Assembly: GCA_009694375.1 (NCBI GenBank)
Contig: SHVB01000020.1
Span: 1 to 42,550 of the forward strand
From: Acidimicrobiia bacterium
Lineage (GTDB): Bacteria > Actinomycetota > Acidimicrobiia > Acidimicrobiales > VFJN01
Reading direction: 5' to 3'
Length of the DNA: 42,550 nt
Positions 33,142-41,424 of this stretch are shown piece after piece. How positions within the stretch are numbered: the first letter of the stretch is position 1; every line of letters starts with the position of its first letter. A program made the position numbers and the translations under genes. The notes below the pieces were generated by a model, which ran no database searches, had not been told where the DNA came from, and saw nothing but the letters and a program-made list of their open reading frames with translations.

Positions 33142-34662
33142 GTGGATCCTGAACTATCGAGACGCACCGAGCGTGCGCTCAGGGGCAACCTCCATAAAGA
33201 AGCGGACAAGTTGGCCCGTCAGTCCAAGCTCTTCGTGCGGGAGCGGATCGACCTCCTCCTCGACGACGGCTCCTTCGTCGAGGATGCCTTACTGGCCAAC
33301 ACCATGGCTGAGGACCTCCCCGCCGATGGCGTGGTCACCGGGGTGGGCACGGTCGAGGGGCGCAGCGTGTGCGTCGTGGCCAATGACCCCACGGTGAAGG
33401 CCGGCTCCTGGGGAGCACGCACCGTCGAGAAGATCGTGCGCCTCACCGAGTACGCCCTTCGCCATGAGGTTCCGGTCTTCTGGCTGGTTGATTCCGCCGG
33501 CGCCCGCATCACCGACCAGGTGGAGTTGTTTCCGGGGCGCCGAGGGGCGGGGCGGATCTTCTACAACCAGGTCAAACTCTCCGGGAAGGTGCCCCAGATC
33601 TGCTGTTTGTTTGGTCCGAGTGCCGCCGGTGGGGCGTACATCCCGGCCTTCTGCGACATCGTGATCATGGTGGAGGGCAACGCCTCGATGTACCTGGGCT
33701 CTCCACGGATGGCCGAGATGGTGGTGGGGGAGCAGGCCACCCTGGAGGAGATGGGGGGTGCCCGCATGCACGCCACCGTGTCGGGGTGTGGCGACAACCT
33801 CGCCGAGGGTGACGCTGATGCCATCAACCAGGCACACGCCGTGTTCTCCTACCTCCCAAGCACCTGGAGAGAGCTGCCCCCGACCTACGCCGCCGCCCCG
33901 CCGAAGCAGGTCTTGAGCGCGTCGATGATTCCCGCCGTGGACACGCAGGGTTACGACATGCACACCATCATCGACTCGATTGTGGATGCCGACAGTTTCT
34001 TCGAGGTGAAGCCGCTTTTCGCCCCGGAACTGATCGTGGGACTGGGTCGCCTTGATGGTTCTCCGGTGGGGATCGTGGCCAACAACCCCCTGGCTCTCGG
34101 GGGCGCTCTCTTCGTGGATTCCGCCGATAAGGCGGCCCGCTTCATCTGGTGGTGCGATGCGTTCAATGTGCCGCTGGTCTTTCTGGCCGACGTGCCCGGG
34201 TTCATGATCGGTACCCAGGTGGAACGCCAGGGAATCATTCGCCACGGGGCGAAGATGGTGACCGCCGTGAGCGAGGCCACCGTGCCCAAGGTGTCGGTCG
34301 TGGTCCGTAAGGCTTACGGGGCGGGCCTCTATGCCATGTGCGGTCCGGCCTTCGAACCCACCGCCACCATTGCGCTGCCCACCGCTAAAATCGCCGTGAT
34401 GGGTCCGGAGGCCGCCGTCAACGCCGTCTTTGCCAACAGGATCGCCGCGATGACCAATGCGACCGACCGGGAGGCTTTCGTGGAGGAGCAGCGTCGCCTC
34501 TATGAGCAAGACGTAGATCTCTACCGCCTGGTCTCGGAACTCGTCATCGATGCCGTCGTCGACTTTCCGGATGTACGGGGGGAGTTGATCCGTCGGCTGC
34601 GTATGGCAGCGGGGAAGGACCGGCATTTCTCGGATCGGCGCCACGGCGTGCCCCCCGTGTGA
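33142..34662 (+). CDS. Acyl-CoA carboxylase carboxyltransferase (beta) subunit
   Basis: 506-aa biotin-dependent carboxyltransferase, PccB/AccD-like. N-terminal half: RERIDLLLDDGSFVE, DPTVKAGSWG and LVDSAGARITDQVELFPGR. Acyl-CoA and biotin pocket: FGPSAAGGAYIPAF, LADVPGFMIGTQVERQGIIR and YGAGLYAMCGPAFEP. Substrate (acetyl-, propionyl- or methylcrotonyl-CoA) is not decided by sequence alone, and no alpha (biotin carboxylase) subunit is in the window. GTG 33142 has a good ribosome-binding site (AGGGGA). It follows the SpoIIE gene by 4 bp, so the two are probably one transcript. Confidence 0.9.
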   Translation: MDPELSRRTERALRGNLHKEADKLARQSKLFVRERIDLLLDDGSFVEDALLANTMAEDLPADGVVTGVGTVEGRSVCVVANDPTVKAGSWGARTVEKIVRLTEYALRHEVPVFWLVDSAGARITDQVELFPGRRGAGRIFYNQVKLSGKVPQICCLFGPSAAGGAYIPAFCDIVIMVEGNASMYLGSPRMAEMVVGEQATLEEMGGARMHATVSGCGDNLAEGDADAINQAHAVFSYLPSTWRELPPTYAAAPPKQVLSASMIPAVDTQGYDMHTIIDSIVDADSFFEVKPLFAPELIVGLGRLDGSPVGIVANNPLALGGALFVDSADKAARFIWWCDAFNVPLVFLADVPGFMIGTQVERQGIIRHGAKMVTAVSEATVPKVSVVVRKAYGAGLYAMCGPAFEPTATIALPTAKIAVMGPEAAVNAVFANRIAAMTNATDREAFVEEQRRLYEQDVDLYRLVSELVIDAVVDFPDVRGELIRRLRMAAGKDRHFSDRRHGVPPV

Positions 34663-34710
34663 ATGGCAACGCTCATTCGGTCGGGAATCTTGTGATCAGG
34701 AAGACTAAGA

Positions 34711-34962
34711 GTGGCGAGGAAAGGAAGGGCAGTGCCCCACTGTGAACCGTGTGACCGTTTTTACAATCCCAACAGCCTGAGCGAGCAGGGGTGTTGCCCG
34801 ACCTGCGGTTACCAGGTGGCCGACATACCCGAACCCGAAAAAGTTTCCCGCTTCGGGCGCGAAGGGGCACCGTGGCACTTCAAACTCCTCATCGGCATCA
34901 CGGTGGTCTACCTGGGTTACCGTTTCGTGCAGCTGCTCGTATGGGCCGTTCACAGCATCTGA
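34711..34962 (+). CDS. Small zinc-ribbon membrane protein
   Basis: 83-aa protein with an N-terminal zinc ribbon (HCEPC at 10-14 and CCPTC at about 28-32) and one membrane helix near 57-78 (LLIGITVVYLGYRFVQLLVW), so the ribbon would face the cytoplasm. GTG 34711 has AGGA at 34698-34701; no leaderless -10 is seen. Proteins of this form are common near the end of actinobacterial core operons, but this one has no assigned role. It lies 40 bp upstream of the tRNA gene. Confidence 0.7.
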   Translation: MARKGRAVPHCEPCDRFYNPNSLSEQGCCPTCGYQVADIPEPEKVSRFGREGAPWHFKLLIGITVVYLGYRFVQLLVWAVHSI

Positions 34963-34981
34963 TCCCTACCCCCTCATCTGG

Positions 34982-34987
34982 TAGGTT
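34982..34987 (+). promoter_or_regulatory. candidate -10 of the tRNA-Pro gene
   Basis: TAGGTT matches TANNNT and lies 14 nt before the mature 5' end of the tRNA. Confidence 0.45.
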
Positions 34988-35001
34988 CCTCCTTCCCATC
35001 C

Positions 35002-35076
35002 CGGGCCGTGGCGCAGTTTGGTTAGCGCGCTTGACTGGGGGTCAAGAGGTCGGAGGTTCGAATCCTCTCGGCCCGA
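35002..35076 (+). tRNA. tRNA-Pro (GGG)
   Basis: A cloverleaf folds over 75 nt. Acceptor stem CGGGCCG (35002-35008) pairs perfectly with CGGCCCG (35069-35075), with discriminator A35076. D stem is GCGC with GCGC (35011-35014, 35025-35028). Anticodon stem CTTGA with TCAAG holds the loop CTGGGGG (35035-35041), anticodon GGG at 35037-35039, reading CCC proline. The T loop is TTCGAAT (35057-35063). CCA is not encoded. The 3' half is a likely integration site for the DNA that follows; a second copy of it is not found later in the window. Confidence 0.95.
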
Positions 35077-35088
35077 CCGGGAAAACCG

Positions 35089-35124
35089 CAGGTCAGGGGC
35101 CATTCGAAAGGATGGCCCCTCCTG
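35089..35124 (+). terminator. intrinsic terminator-like hairpin after tRNA-Pro
   Basis: AGGGGCCAT (35095-35103) pairs perfectly with ATGGCCCCT (35112-35120) around an 8-nt loop, and CAGG (35089-35092) with CCTG (35121-35124) extends it. There is no U-run, as is usual in GC-rich actinobacteria. It would end the tRNA transcript. Confidence 0.6.
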
Positions 35125-35283
35125 CATTCCGGCCCCAGGTTGCTACCGGGTTGCTACCCGGCCCGGCTGGTGAGGTGTGCCTCGACCGGCCCCAGCGATT
35201 GACCACCTACACACACCAAACCCTGCTACCGTCCACTAAAGTAGTTCCGACCAACGCACGGTGTGCACAACCCCCGGAAGTGG

Positions 35284-35309
35284 TTCCCGGGAATCCCGAA
35301 AGGATTCCC
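35284..35309 (+). promoter_or_regulatory. hairpin covering the ribosome-binding site of the excisionase-like gene
   Basis: GGGAATCC (35289-35296) pairs perfectly with GGATTCCC (35302-35309) around CGAAA; the right arm contains the GGA of the AGGA ribosome-binding site (35301-35304) for TTG 35311. A competing palindrome, TTCCCGGGAA (35284-35293), shares the left arm, so the two structures exclude each other. Confidence 0.5.
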
Positions 35310-35310
35310 C

Positions 35311-35562
35311 TTGGCAACCACCAAACCCGTCGTCGAAAGACTGGCGTACTCACCCGCAGAGGCCGCCCAGGCCCTCGGTATCTCCCGGGCAAAATGTTGC
35401 GAGTTGATCGCTGACGGCACACTGCCGTCACTGAAACTCGACCGTCGGCGCCTGATCCGTCCCGCCGCAATCGAAGCCCTCCTCGACCACCTGCAAGGCC
35501 CCACACCGACGGTGCGGGGTGACCGTCACCATGAGCACAGATCAGCAAGACCCCCAGCGTGA
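35311..35562 (+). CDS. Excisionase-like helix-turn-helix protein
   Basis: 83-aa small DNA-binding protein of the MerR/AlpA-type helix-turn-helix excisionase family. The core is LAYSPAEAAQALGISRAKC with the recognition helix, then a beta wing (LPSLKLDRRRLIRPAAIEAL). TTG 35311 is chosen because AGGA lies 6 nt upstream and the protein then begins MATTKPVVERLAYS; earlier starts read into the untranslated region. The last part overlaps the replication gene. In integrative elements such genes direct excision with an integrase, but none is found in this window. It may also repress or activate the element's own transcripts. Confidence 0.8.
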   Translation: MATTKPVVERLAYSPAEAAQALGISRAKCCELIADGTLPSLKLDRRRLIRPAAIEALLDHLQGPTPTVRGDRHHEHRSARPPA

Positions 35563-37840
35563 CCCTTCACTCCTCGATCAAGCGTTAGCCAACGCCAACC
35601 AAAACTGGTCAATCTTCCCTTGCAGGCCCGGGGGCAAGTCACCGGTCACGGCCCGCGGCTGCAAAGACGCCACCAACGACCCGGCCCAGATCAAACAGTG
35701 GTGGGCCAGGACACCGGCAGCAAACATCGGCATCGCCTGCGGGCCGTCCGGCGTCGTAGTTATCGACCTCGACGTAAGCGAAACTAAAGACGGCGTGCAG
35801 CGGTGGAAGGAACTCACCGCCGAGCACGACACGCCCCCGACCTACACCGTCACCACCCCGTCAGGTGGCCAACACCACTACTACCAGTTGCCTGACGGGT
35901 GGGAGCCTCTCCGCTGCTCAACGTCGAAACTCGCCCCAGGTATCGACGTTCGAGGCGTCGGCGGCTACGTCGTCGGCGCTGGGTCCGTTCGTGCCGACGG
36001 CAAGGCGTACAGCGTCGTCGGCGACATTCTCGAAATTGCGCCGATCCCAAAATGGGTTCACGACCTGTTGACGACGAAGCCGACCTCGAGGCCGAGCAGC
36101 CCACCGCCGCCCCGCAGCCAGCCAGCCAACGGCGACGACCCTTACGGCCGCAAGGCCCTCGACCGTGACCTGGCCGAGATCGCCAACGCAACCGAGGGAC
36201 TCAACCGAAACGACACGCTGTACCTTGCGGCCCTCAGCCAGTCCCGCCTTGCCTACTGGGGCCGTGGCCTCCCAGGTGCCCGAGAGCAGATCGTGCAGGC
36301 CGGGTACGCCTGCGGCCTCGGCGAAAAAGAGGTCGATAACACCGTCGAATCAGGCTGGGACACGGGACAGAAAGACCCGCGTAAGGACCCTGGCCCCCGG
36401 TGGGGCAGCAACGCCAACGGTCACCAGAGCGACGAGGAAGCCCGGTCGCTCTCGCCGCTGCCCGGCGTCCCCCTCGGCCCCGACGGACACCGCTACACCG
36501 ACGTAGGCAACGCCGACCGGCTCATCGCCGCCCACGGCGACGCGCTCCGCTACGTCCCAGCGTGGCGCCGCTGGCTCGCATGGGACGGCCGCCGCTGGCA
36601 ACTCGACCACGACAACGTGCGAGTCGCCGAGCTCGCCAAGGACGTGCCCCGTCGCCTCCTCGAGCACGTCCACAACGTGACCGGCGACGACCGCAAGAAG
36701 CTCGTCGCCCACGCCACGAAAACCGAGTCAGCGACCGGGATCGCCAACACCGTGACGATGGCCCGCTCGGTCCCCGGCGTCGCGGTCGACCACGACGACC
36801 TCGACGCCGACCCGTGGCTCCTCAACGTCCACAACGGCGCCATCAACCTGCACACCTGCAAACTCCAACCCCCGGACCCCGACCGGCTCGTCACCAAACT
36901 CGCCGGCTGCGCCTACGACCCGCTCGCCACCGCGCCCACCTTCACCCGGTTCCTCGAGGAGATATTCCCCGACCCCGACGTGCGCGCCTACCTCCAACGA
37001 TTCGCCGGGTACGCCCTCACCGGGGACGTAGGCGAACAGGCCCTCGGCCTCTGGTGGGGCGCCGGCCGCAACGGAAAGAGCACCCTCCTCAACATCTTCG
37101 CCGCCATGCTCGGCGACTACGCCGTCACCGTCGGCCGTGAGCTCGTCACCGTCCAACGTCACGAAGGCCACGACACCAAGTTCACCGACCTGTTCCGAGC
37201 CCGCCTCGCCGTCTGCGTCGAGCTCAAAGAACGCGAGGAGCTCGACGCCTCAAGGGTGAAAGCCCTCACCGGAGGCGATCCGATCCGCGCCCGCCGGATG
37301 CGCGAGGACTACTGGACCTTCGCGCCGACCCACAAGCTCGTCGTCGCCACCAACCACCGGCCCCGCGCCAACGCCGACGACTTCGCCCTCTGGCGCCGCG
37401 TCCACCTCGTTCCCTTCGACCAGACCATCCACGCCACCCGCGTCGACCCCCACCTCGCGGAACGCATCATTGGCGAGGAGCTGCCCGGCGTCCTCGCCTG
37501 GGCCGTCGTCGGCTGCGGCATCTGGGCACAGGAACGCCTCACACCCCCCAACGCCGTCACCAACGCCACCGCTGGTTACCAAGCCGAAGCCGACACCGTA
37601 GGGACGTTCCTCGGCGAGGTTGGCCTCGTCTTTGCCAGCGGCCTGCGCGTCCCTTCCAGCGACCTACAGACCATCCATGAGGGATGGTGCGTCGACGCCG
37701 GCGAGAACCCGCGTACCCACTGGCAGAAGGTGCAGACCCGCCTCAAGGAGCTCGGCGCCCACGCCAAGCGCACCGGTTCGTCGGGCCGGTTCTGGAACGG
37801 TGTCGGCCTCCCAGATTCCCACGGGGGTGACGCGGGGTGA
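35531..37840 (+). CDS. Prim-Pol/D5-like SF3 helicase replication protein
   Basis: 769-aa replication protein of phages, satellites and integrative plasmids. The N-terminal archaeo-eukaryotic-type primase-polymerase domain shows FPCRPGGKSPVT, NIGIACGPSGVVVIDLDVSE with catalytic D79-x-D81, and TPSGGQHHYY. The middle has a D5-N-like region (LLNVHNGAINLHTCKL); the helicase domain has Walker A GAGRNGKST near 510-518, VELKEREELD and ATNHRPR, ending in a winged helix. ATG 35531 is used; GTG 35519 would add four residues. It overlaps the excisionase-like gene by 32 bp. Its stop codon lies inside a large inverted repeat that may be the replication origin. Synthesis and unwinding of element DNA is the likely role. 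Confidence 0.88.
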   Translation: MSTDQQDPQRDPSLLDQALANANQNWSIFPCRPGGKSPVTARGCKDATNDPAQIKQWWARTPAANIGIACGPSGVVVIDLDVSETKDGVQRWKELTAEHDTPPTYTVTTPSGGQHHYYQLPDGWEPLRCSTSKLAPGIDVRGVGGYVVGAGSVRADGKAYSVVGDILEIAPIPKWVHDLLTTKPTSRPSSPPPPRSQPANGDDPYGRKALDRDLAEIANATEGLNRNDTLYLAALSQSRLAYWGRGLPGAREQIVQAGYACGLGEKEVDNTVESGWDTGQKDPRKDPGPRWGSNANGHQSDEEARSLSPLPGVPLGPDGHRYTDVGNADRLIAAHGDALRYVPAWRRWLAWDGRRWQLDHDNVRVAELAKDVPRRLLEHVHNVTGDDRKKLVAHATKTESATGIANTVTMARSVPGVAVDHDDLDADPWLLNVHNGAINLHTCKLQPPDPDRLVTKLAGCAYDPLATAPTFTRFLEEIFPDPDVRAYLQRFAGYALTGDVGEQALGLWWGAGRNGKSTLLNIFAAMLGDYAVTVGRELVTVQRHEGHDTKFTDLFRARLAVCVELKEREELDASRVKALTGGDPIRARRMREDYWTFAPTHKLVVATNHRPRANADDFALWRRVHLVPFDQTIHATRVDPHLAERIIGEELPGVLAWAVVGCGIWAQERLTPPNAVTNATAGYQAEADTVGTFLGEVGLVFASGLRVPSSDLQTIHEGWCVDAGENPRTHWQKVQTRLKELGAHAKRTGSSGRFWNGVGLPDSHGGDAG

Positions 37841-37916
37841 CGCGGGTTCCCATTGGTCTCTACGCGTGTATGTATGTGGGCGGTAATGGGAAGGCGCGTC
37901 ACCCCGCGTCACCCCC
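37823..37916. repeat. 32-bp inverted repeat with internal 10-bp iterons
   Basis: The arms 37823-37854 and 37885-37916 are inverted copies differing at only 2 of 32 positions, with a 30-bp, less GC-rich spacer (37855-37884). Each arm contains two direct copies of GGGGTGACGC, so the unit appears four times. The left arm includes the stop codon of the Prim-Pol gene. This is compatible with a replication origin, a binding site for the replication or excisionase protein, or a strong terminator. Confidence 0.9.
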
Positions 37917-38114
37917 CCCAGCGTCCCAGGTCAGCGGCCATGCCCGCCGCCGTCCGAGATGCCGTCACGATCCAACTGTTCAGGCTTCACCTCGAGGCCG
38001 CCCAGCAGCCGCCTACCGCCCCCGGCCCGCCCGCTGTCCCGCTACTGCGATCAGCCGCCACGGATCGACCAGAAGCCAACCCTGGCCCCCGGTGCCGATG
38101 ACGGGCGGGCAGCG

Positions 38115-38414
38115 ATGACCACCGCCCGGACGAACGGCCCTAAGTGGCTGGCGGCGACACGGCCTTACCGCCTGGCCTGGGCGAAGGCTGCGCTGCCCTG
38201 CGCCCTATGCCGAAGGCCAATCGACTACAGCCTGCACCGCAGCCACCGTGAGTCCCTCACCGTGGATCACCTCGTGCCCCTGATGCTCGATGGGTCGATG
38301 TTCGATCCGACGAACTGGCAACCGGCCCATCGGTCCTGCAACGCCAGCAAAGGCGTGAAGGATCGCAACGCCAGGGACGCCGCAGCGAATGAGCCGACTA
38401 GGTGGCGTTGGTGA
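38115..38414 (+). CDS. HNH endonuclease
   Basis: 99-aa HNH nuclease of the small phage type. Zinc knuckle residues C29-x2-C32 (CALC) and H72-x2-C75 (HRSC) flank the catalytic D51-H52 of LTVDHLVPLMLDG, and N67 lies in DPTNWQP. In phages and satellites such proteins sit next to terminase genes and help packaging; no terminase is seen downstream, where insertion-sequence debris begins. ATG 38115 is chosen as the first ATG giving a complete domain; the open frame extends upstream without similarity. No clear ribosome-binding site is present. Confidence 0.82.
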   Translation: MTTARTNGPKWLAATRPYRLAWAKAALPCALCRRPIDYSLHRSHRESLTVDHLVPLMLDGSMFDPTNWQPAHRSCNASKGVKDRNARDAAANEPTRWRW

Positions 38415-38482
38415 CCGATCCGAAGCCTGAAAGCCACTGGGTGTGGTGGGGGGGATGGGTCCGCACGTAAACCTGGAACCCC

Positions 38483-38491
38483 TGTGGATAA
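38483..38491 (-). promoter_or_regulatory. consensus DnaA-box-like site
   Basis: TTATCCACA on the minus strand is an exact match to the bacterial DnaA box. Only one copy is seen, at the truncation edge of the transposase remnant, so it may be chance. Confidence 0.35.
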
Positions 38492-38497
38492 CTCCCC

Positions 38498-38602
38498 CGC
38501 GAGCTGGTGTCGCAGCATGATGATCTCCAGGTCCTTGGCGCGGCCGGAACGAACAGCGAGCCGGGCGAGCCCGACCACAAGGCGATACAACGTGCGACGC
38601 AT
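38498..38602 (-). pseudogene. N-terminal remnant of an insertion-sequence integrase/transposase
   Basis: The 35 codons from ATG 38602 read MRRTLYRLVVGLARLAVRSG then RAKDLEIIMLRHQLA, which resembles the N-terminus of actinobacterial rve-type transposases (pattern RAKDxEIxxLRHQxAVLRRQ). Similarity stops abruptly after LRHQLA at 38498. The rest of the roughly 350-residue protein is absent. It marks an old insertion or deletion at the right edge of the replication genes. Confidence 0.6.
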
Positions 38603-38686
38603 CCAGAGATCGTCGGCCCGCGTTTGCGCAGGTCAAACGCACGGCCGAGTTTCCGGCCCCCACACGCAACGCCTGAATGGGGATGC

Positions 38687-41254
38687 TCAGTCAAGCAGCC
38701 CGAGTTCGACGGCGCGCCGCACGGCCTCGAGGCGCGAACTGACGCCCAGTTTGCGCCTGATCGCATGGGCGTGGGTCCTGATGGTGTTGACCGACACGTT
38801 GAGTTCGGCGGCGACTTCGCGGTATGGCCGGTGCAGCTGCAGCTCTCGGAGCACGGCGAGCTCCGCCGCGGTCAGCGACTGCGGAAGCGCTCTGGCTGTG
38901 TTGTGCGCGCTCGGCCGGGAGTTGGACAGCAGGTGCAAGCCAAGCGGCTGGTATCTCGCCGATGGGTTCTTCAAAACCGCGTCGCGCAGGGCCGATACCG
39001 TTTCCGGGTCCTCCCGAAGGTAGGTCCACAGGAAGCCTGCACCAGCGCCGGCCTCGAGAGCCTCAACCATTGCCCCAGAGCCCGGACCGAGCCGAGCCCG
39101 CAGCAGGTCGGCCTCGATACGTCTCGCCAGCGGTAGATGCCCGAGCTCGTTGAGCTCCCTTCGCACGTGGTGTGGCAGGTTCCGCCCCAACGCGATTCGC
39201 GCCCGGACCAGCCGTACGCGTGGGGTTTCGTCGAGGCCGTCAAGCCATCGCCTGGCGACGATTCCACTGCCGGCGCGGGCCTCGATCTCTGCTGCGGACA
39301 GCCTGATACGCGCGGCCACCGCAACGGGGATGTTCGGTTGGTTCCAGCCCTGGAGCGTTGCGAGCGCTGCAGCAGCGCCGGAACGGGCCTCGATGACCGC
39401 GATGGAAGACGACGTCGCCAACCACTGATGCAACGAGGGGGGCATCATCGACGCGCTGTCGACGGCTCGACGGGCCCAGTGCTCGGCATCGTCGAGTTCG
39501 AGACGCTCGAGATGGAGCAATGCCAGCACCGAGAACAGTTCCGTGGCCGCGTGCACGGGCACCGTGCCGTCTTCGGCGCCTGCATCGAGGACGGTGCTGG
39601 CGAGTGCTTGGGCCTCGTCGAGGCGACCGCGCTGGAACAGCTCCCACGCCGCACGCGTGGGGTGGGCGACGTCGCGGACCCGTTCGGGGAGGTCGGGACG
39701 GTCGGCGATCGCTTCGACCCAGGTACGGGCGTCGGGCGCTTCGTCGACGAGGGCGGCGATGGCCATCGCAGTCGACAGCAGCGCCTCGCGGTCGGAGCGG
39801 CTGAAGTCCGGGCCGTGACGTGCGGCCAACTGCCCCACCAGCCGCCGCACTTCGTCGGTGTCACCAACGTCGAGCGCATGGAACACCGGCGTGAGCGCCA
39901 TCTCGGTGTCCTCAGTTGCGGTTGTGTCGGCCCCGGCGAGCTCGCAGGCGATGCGGTGCCACCGCCCGGCCTCGACGGGGCGCCGTATCCACAGCAACGC
40001 GGTGCTGTAGGCCGCAGCCCTGGACGCATCGGTACCGATGAAGTTCGGCGGGAGCAGGTCAACCCACTCGGCGCCACGTCGCCTCGAACCACTCCGATAC
40101 GCATCGCTCAAGAGGGCCCAGAACAGTTGGTAGGCCCCCTCGAGGTCCCCTGCATCGATGAGGTGACGGAACGCACCGGCTGGGTTCCCCACTTCGTTCT
40201 CGACCGCAGCCGTCCGGCGGTGCAACGCGGGCAGTTCCGCGTCCCGGGTCCGAGCGAGATCGGCGATCAGTACGTCGCGGAACAAGGCATGGAGGCGGTA
40301 GCTCGGGACGTTGGGATCGAGCGCAACCATGGGAATGCCAGCGGCGGCCAACCGGTCGAGGAGGCCAGCACCGTCGGTCACACCGAGGAGCAACTCGCAT
40401 CGCCGGGGATCGAGGTCGTCGAGCAACGACAGCAAGCGCACGAGATCGCGCGTGTCCTGGGGGAGCGACGCAAGTATCTCCGTGGCGACCAAGTCGAACA
40501 GCTGGCGATCACCGATCACCAGTTCGAGGGCAGCGCGCTCCGGCAGTTCCCCGGCGCCGACCGCGACCGCAGCGAGACGGACTGCTGCCGGCCAGCCAGC
40601 CGCGACGGCGACGATGGTGCTCTTCGTCGCGGCGGACATCTCACGGGGCGCCACCCGGGAAACCAGTTCCGTCGCTTCGTCGTCGTCCATCCGCAACAGG
40701 TCCTCGCCGACGTCACCGAGCTCGCCTCGTGCCGCCCACCGTCCCCACGGCAAGCCGGGACGACTTCGGGCGACCAGCACGAAACGCAACGTCGACGGCG
40801 CTCGCTCGATGAAGAAGCGGAGCTGCTCGAGCAGCAGAGCATCGGTGATGTGATGGAGGTCGTCGATCACGATGACGCCGGGCAACGGGTCCGGCCCAAG
40901 GCGTCTGAGGAGGTCCGATGCGAGCGATTCGCCATCACCGGGTGGACCGGTTGGAGTCGCGGTGAATGTCGACCCGCTGAGCAGCGGGGTCTGCTCGAAC
41001 GCTGCGGCCAGGTACCGCCAGAACGGCCCCGGGACGTTGTCGATTGGGTCGACGGTCAACCAGGCCAACGGCTCGTCGACCTGCGCGGCCCACAGCGCCA
41101 CCGCCGTGGTCTTGCCGAACCCAGCGGCGCCGATCACCGCCGTGACCCGGTGCCCACCCGACAGAACGGCTTCGACCAGGAGTCGGCGGAACACGGGTCC
41201 GACCCCCACCGGAAGGCGCACCTTCACGCCCAAGATCACTGGTTGGCCGGGCAT
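38687..41254 (-). CDS. LAL-type LuxR family transcriptional regulator (MalT-like)
   Basis: 855-aa large ATP-binding LuxR regulator. It begins with an NTPase domain: Walker A GAAGFGKTT at 42-50, Walker B GVIVIDDLHH and the sensor-type LRFVLVARSRPGLPWGR. A long alpha-helical TPR-like middle follows (about 380-770), and a C-terminal LuxR helix-turn-helix: SLTAAELAVLRELQ, REVAAELNVSVNTIRTHAHA. ATG 41254 has GGAGG eight bases upstream, unlike the core genes, which are leaderless. It is flanked by a transposase N-terminal scar on one side and an IS6-derived element on the other, so it sits in a mobile-DNA pocket. Its target genes are not identified; the divergent secreted protein gene at the right edge is the nearest candidate. 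Confidence 0.88.
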   Translation of the reverse strand: MPGQPVILGVKVRLPVGVGPVFRRLLVEAVLSGGHRVTAVIGAAGFGKTTAVALWAAQVDEPLAWLTVDPIDNVPGPFWRYLAAAFEQTPLLSGSTFTATPTGPPGDGESLASDLLRRLGPDPLPGVIVIDDLHHITDALLLEQLRFFIERAPSTLRFVLVARSRPGLPWGRWAARGELGDVGEDLLRMDDDEATELVSRVAPREMSAATKSTIVAVAAGWPAAVRLAAVAVGAGELPERAALELVIGDRQLFDLVATEILASLPQDTRDLVRLLSLLDDLDPRRCELLLGVTDGAGLLDRLAAAGIPMVALDPNVPSYRLHALFRDVLIADLARTRDAELPALHRRTAAVENEVGNPAGAFRHLIDAGDLEGAYQLFWALLSDAYRSGSRRRGAEWVDLLPPNFIGTDASRAAAYSTALLWIRRPVEAGRWHRIACELAGADTTATEDTEMALTPVFHALDVGDTDEVRRLVGQLAARHGPDFSRSDREALLSTAMAIAALVDEAPDARTWVEAIADRPDLPERVRDVAHPTRAAWELFQRGRLDEAQALASTVLDAGAEDGTVPVHAATELFSVLALLHLERLELDDAEHWARRAVDSASMMPPSLHQWLATSSSIAVIEARSGAAAALATLQGWNQPNIPVAVAARIRLSAAEIEARAGSGIVARRWLDGLDETPRVRLVRARIALGRNLPHHVRRELNELGHLPLARRIEADLLRARLGPGSGAMVEALEAGAGAGFLWTYLREDPETVSALRDAVLKNPSARYQPLGLHLLSNSRPSAHNTARALPQSLTAAELAVLRELQLHRPYREVAAELNVSVNTIRTHAHAIRRKLGVSSRLEAVRRAVELGLLD

Positions 41255-41424
41255 CGCGACTCCTCCGAAGCCACCGATCTCTCGTGAGAACAGGCGAACC
41301 CGCGGTGACGGTTCAGGCTACACGTGGTCCGACAGCCTACCCATCGGTGGCAGATGTGACCCGCTCCGGCTAGCGCGTGATCTCCACGCTTCGAGAGGAG
41401 GGAGTCGTGTGCCGGCTGACTGAC
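41255..41424. other. intergenic region upstream of the LuxR gene
   Basis: 170 bp with no supportable gene. The LuxR ribosome-binding site GGAGG is at its left end. Short open frames here have no similarity. The tract 41255-41901 as a whole contains this stretch, the IS6-derived element (41425-41707) and the attenuator-like leader (41817-41873). Confidence 0.5.

Noticed and set aside
37837-38118. Overlapping 93-codon plus-strand frame after the Prim-Pol gene (GTGA overlap), and a 53-codon frame from ATG 37940
   Set aside because: Both cross the inverted repeat or a Pro/Arg-rich stretch and have no similarity; I could not support either as a gene.
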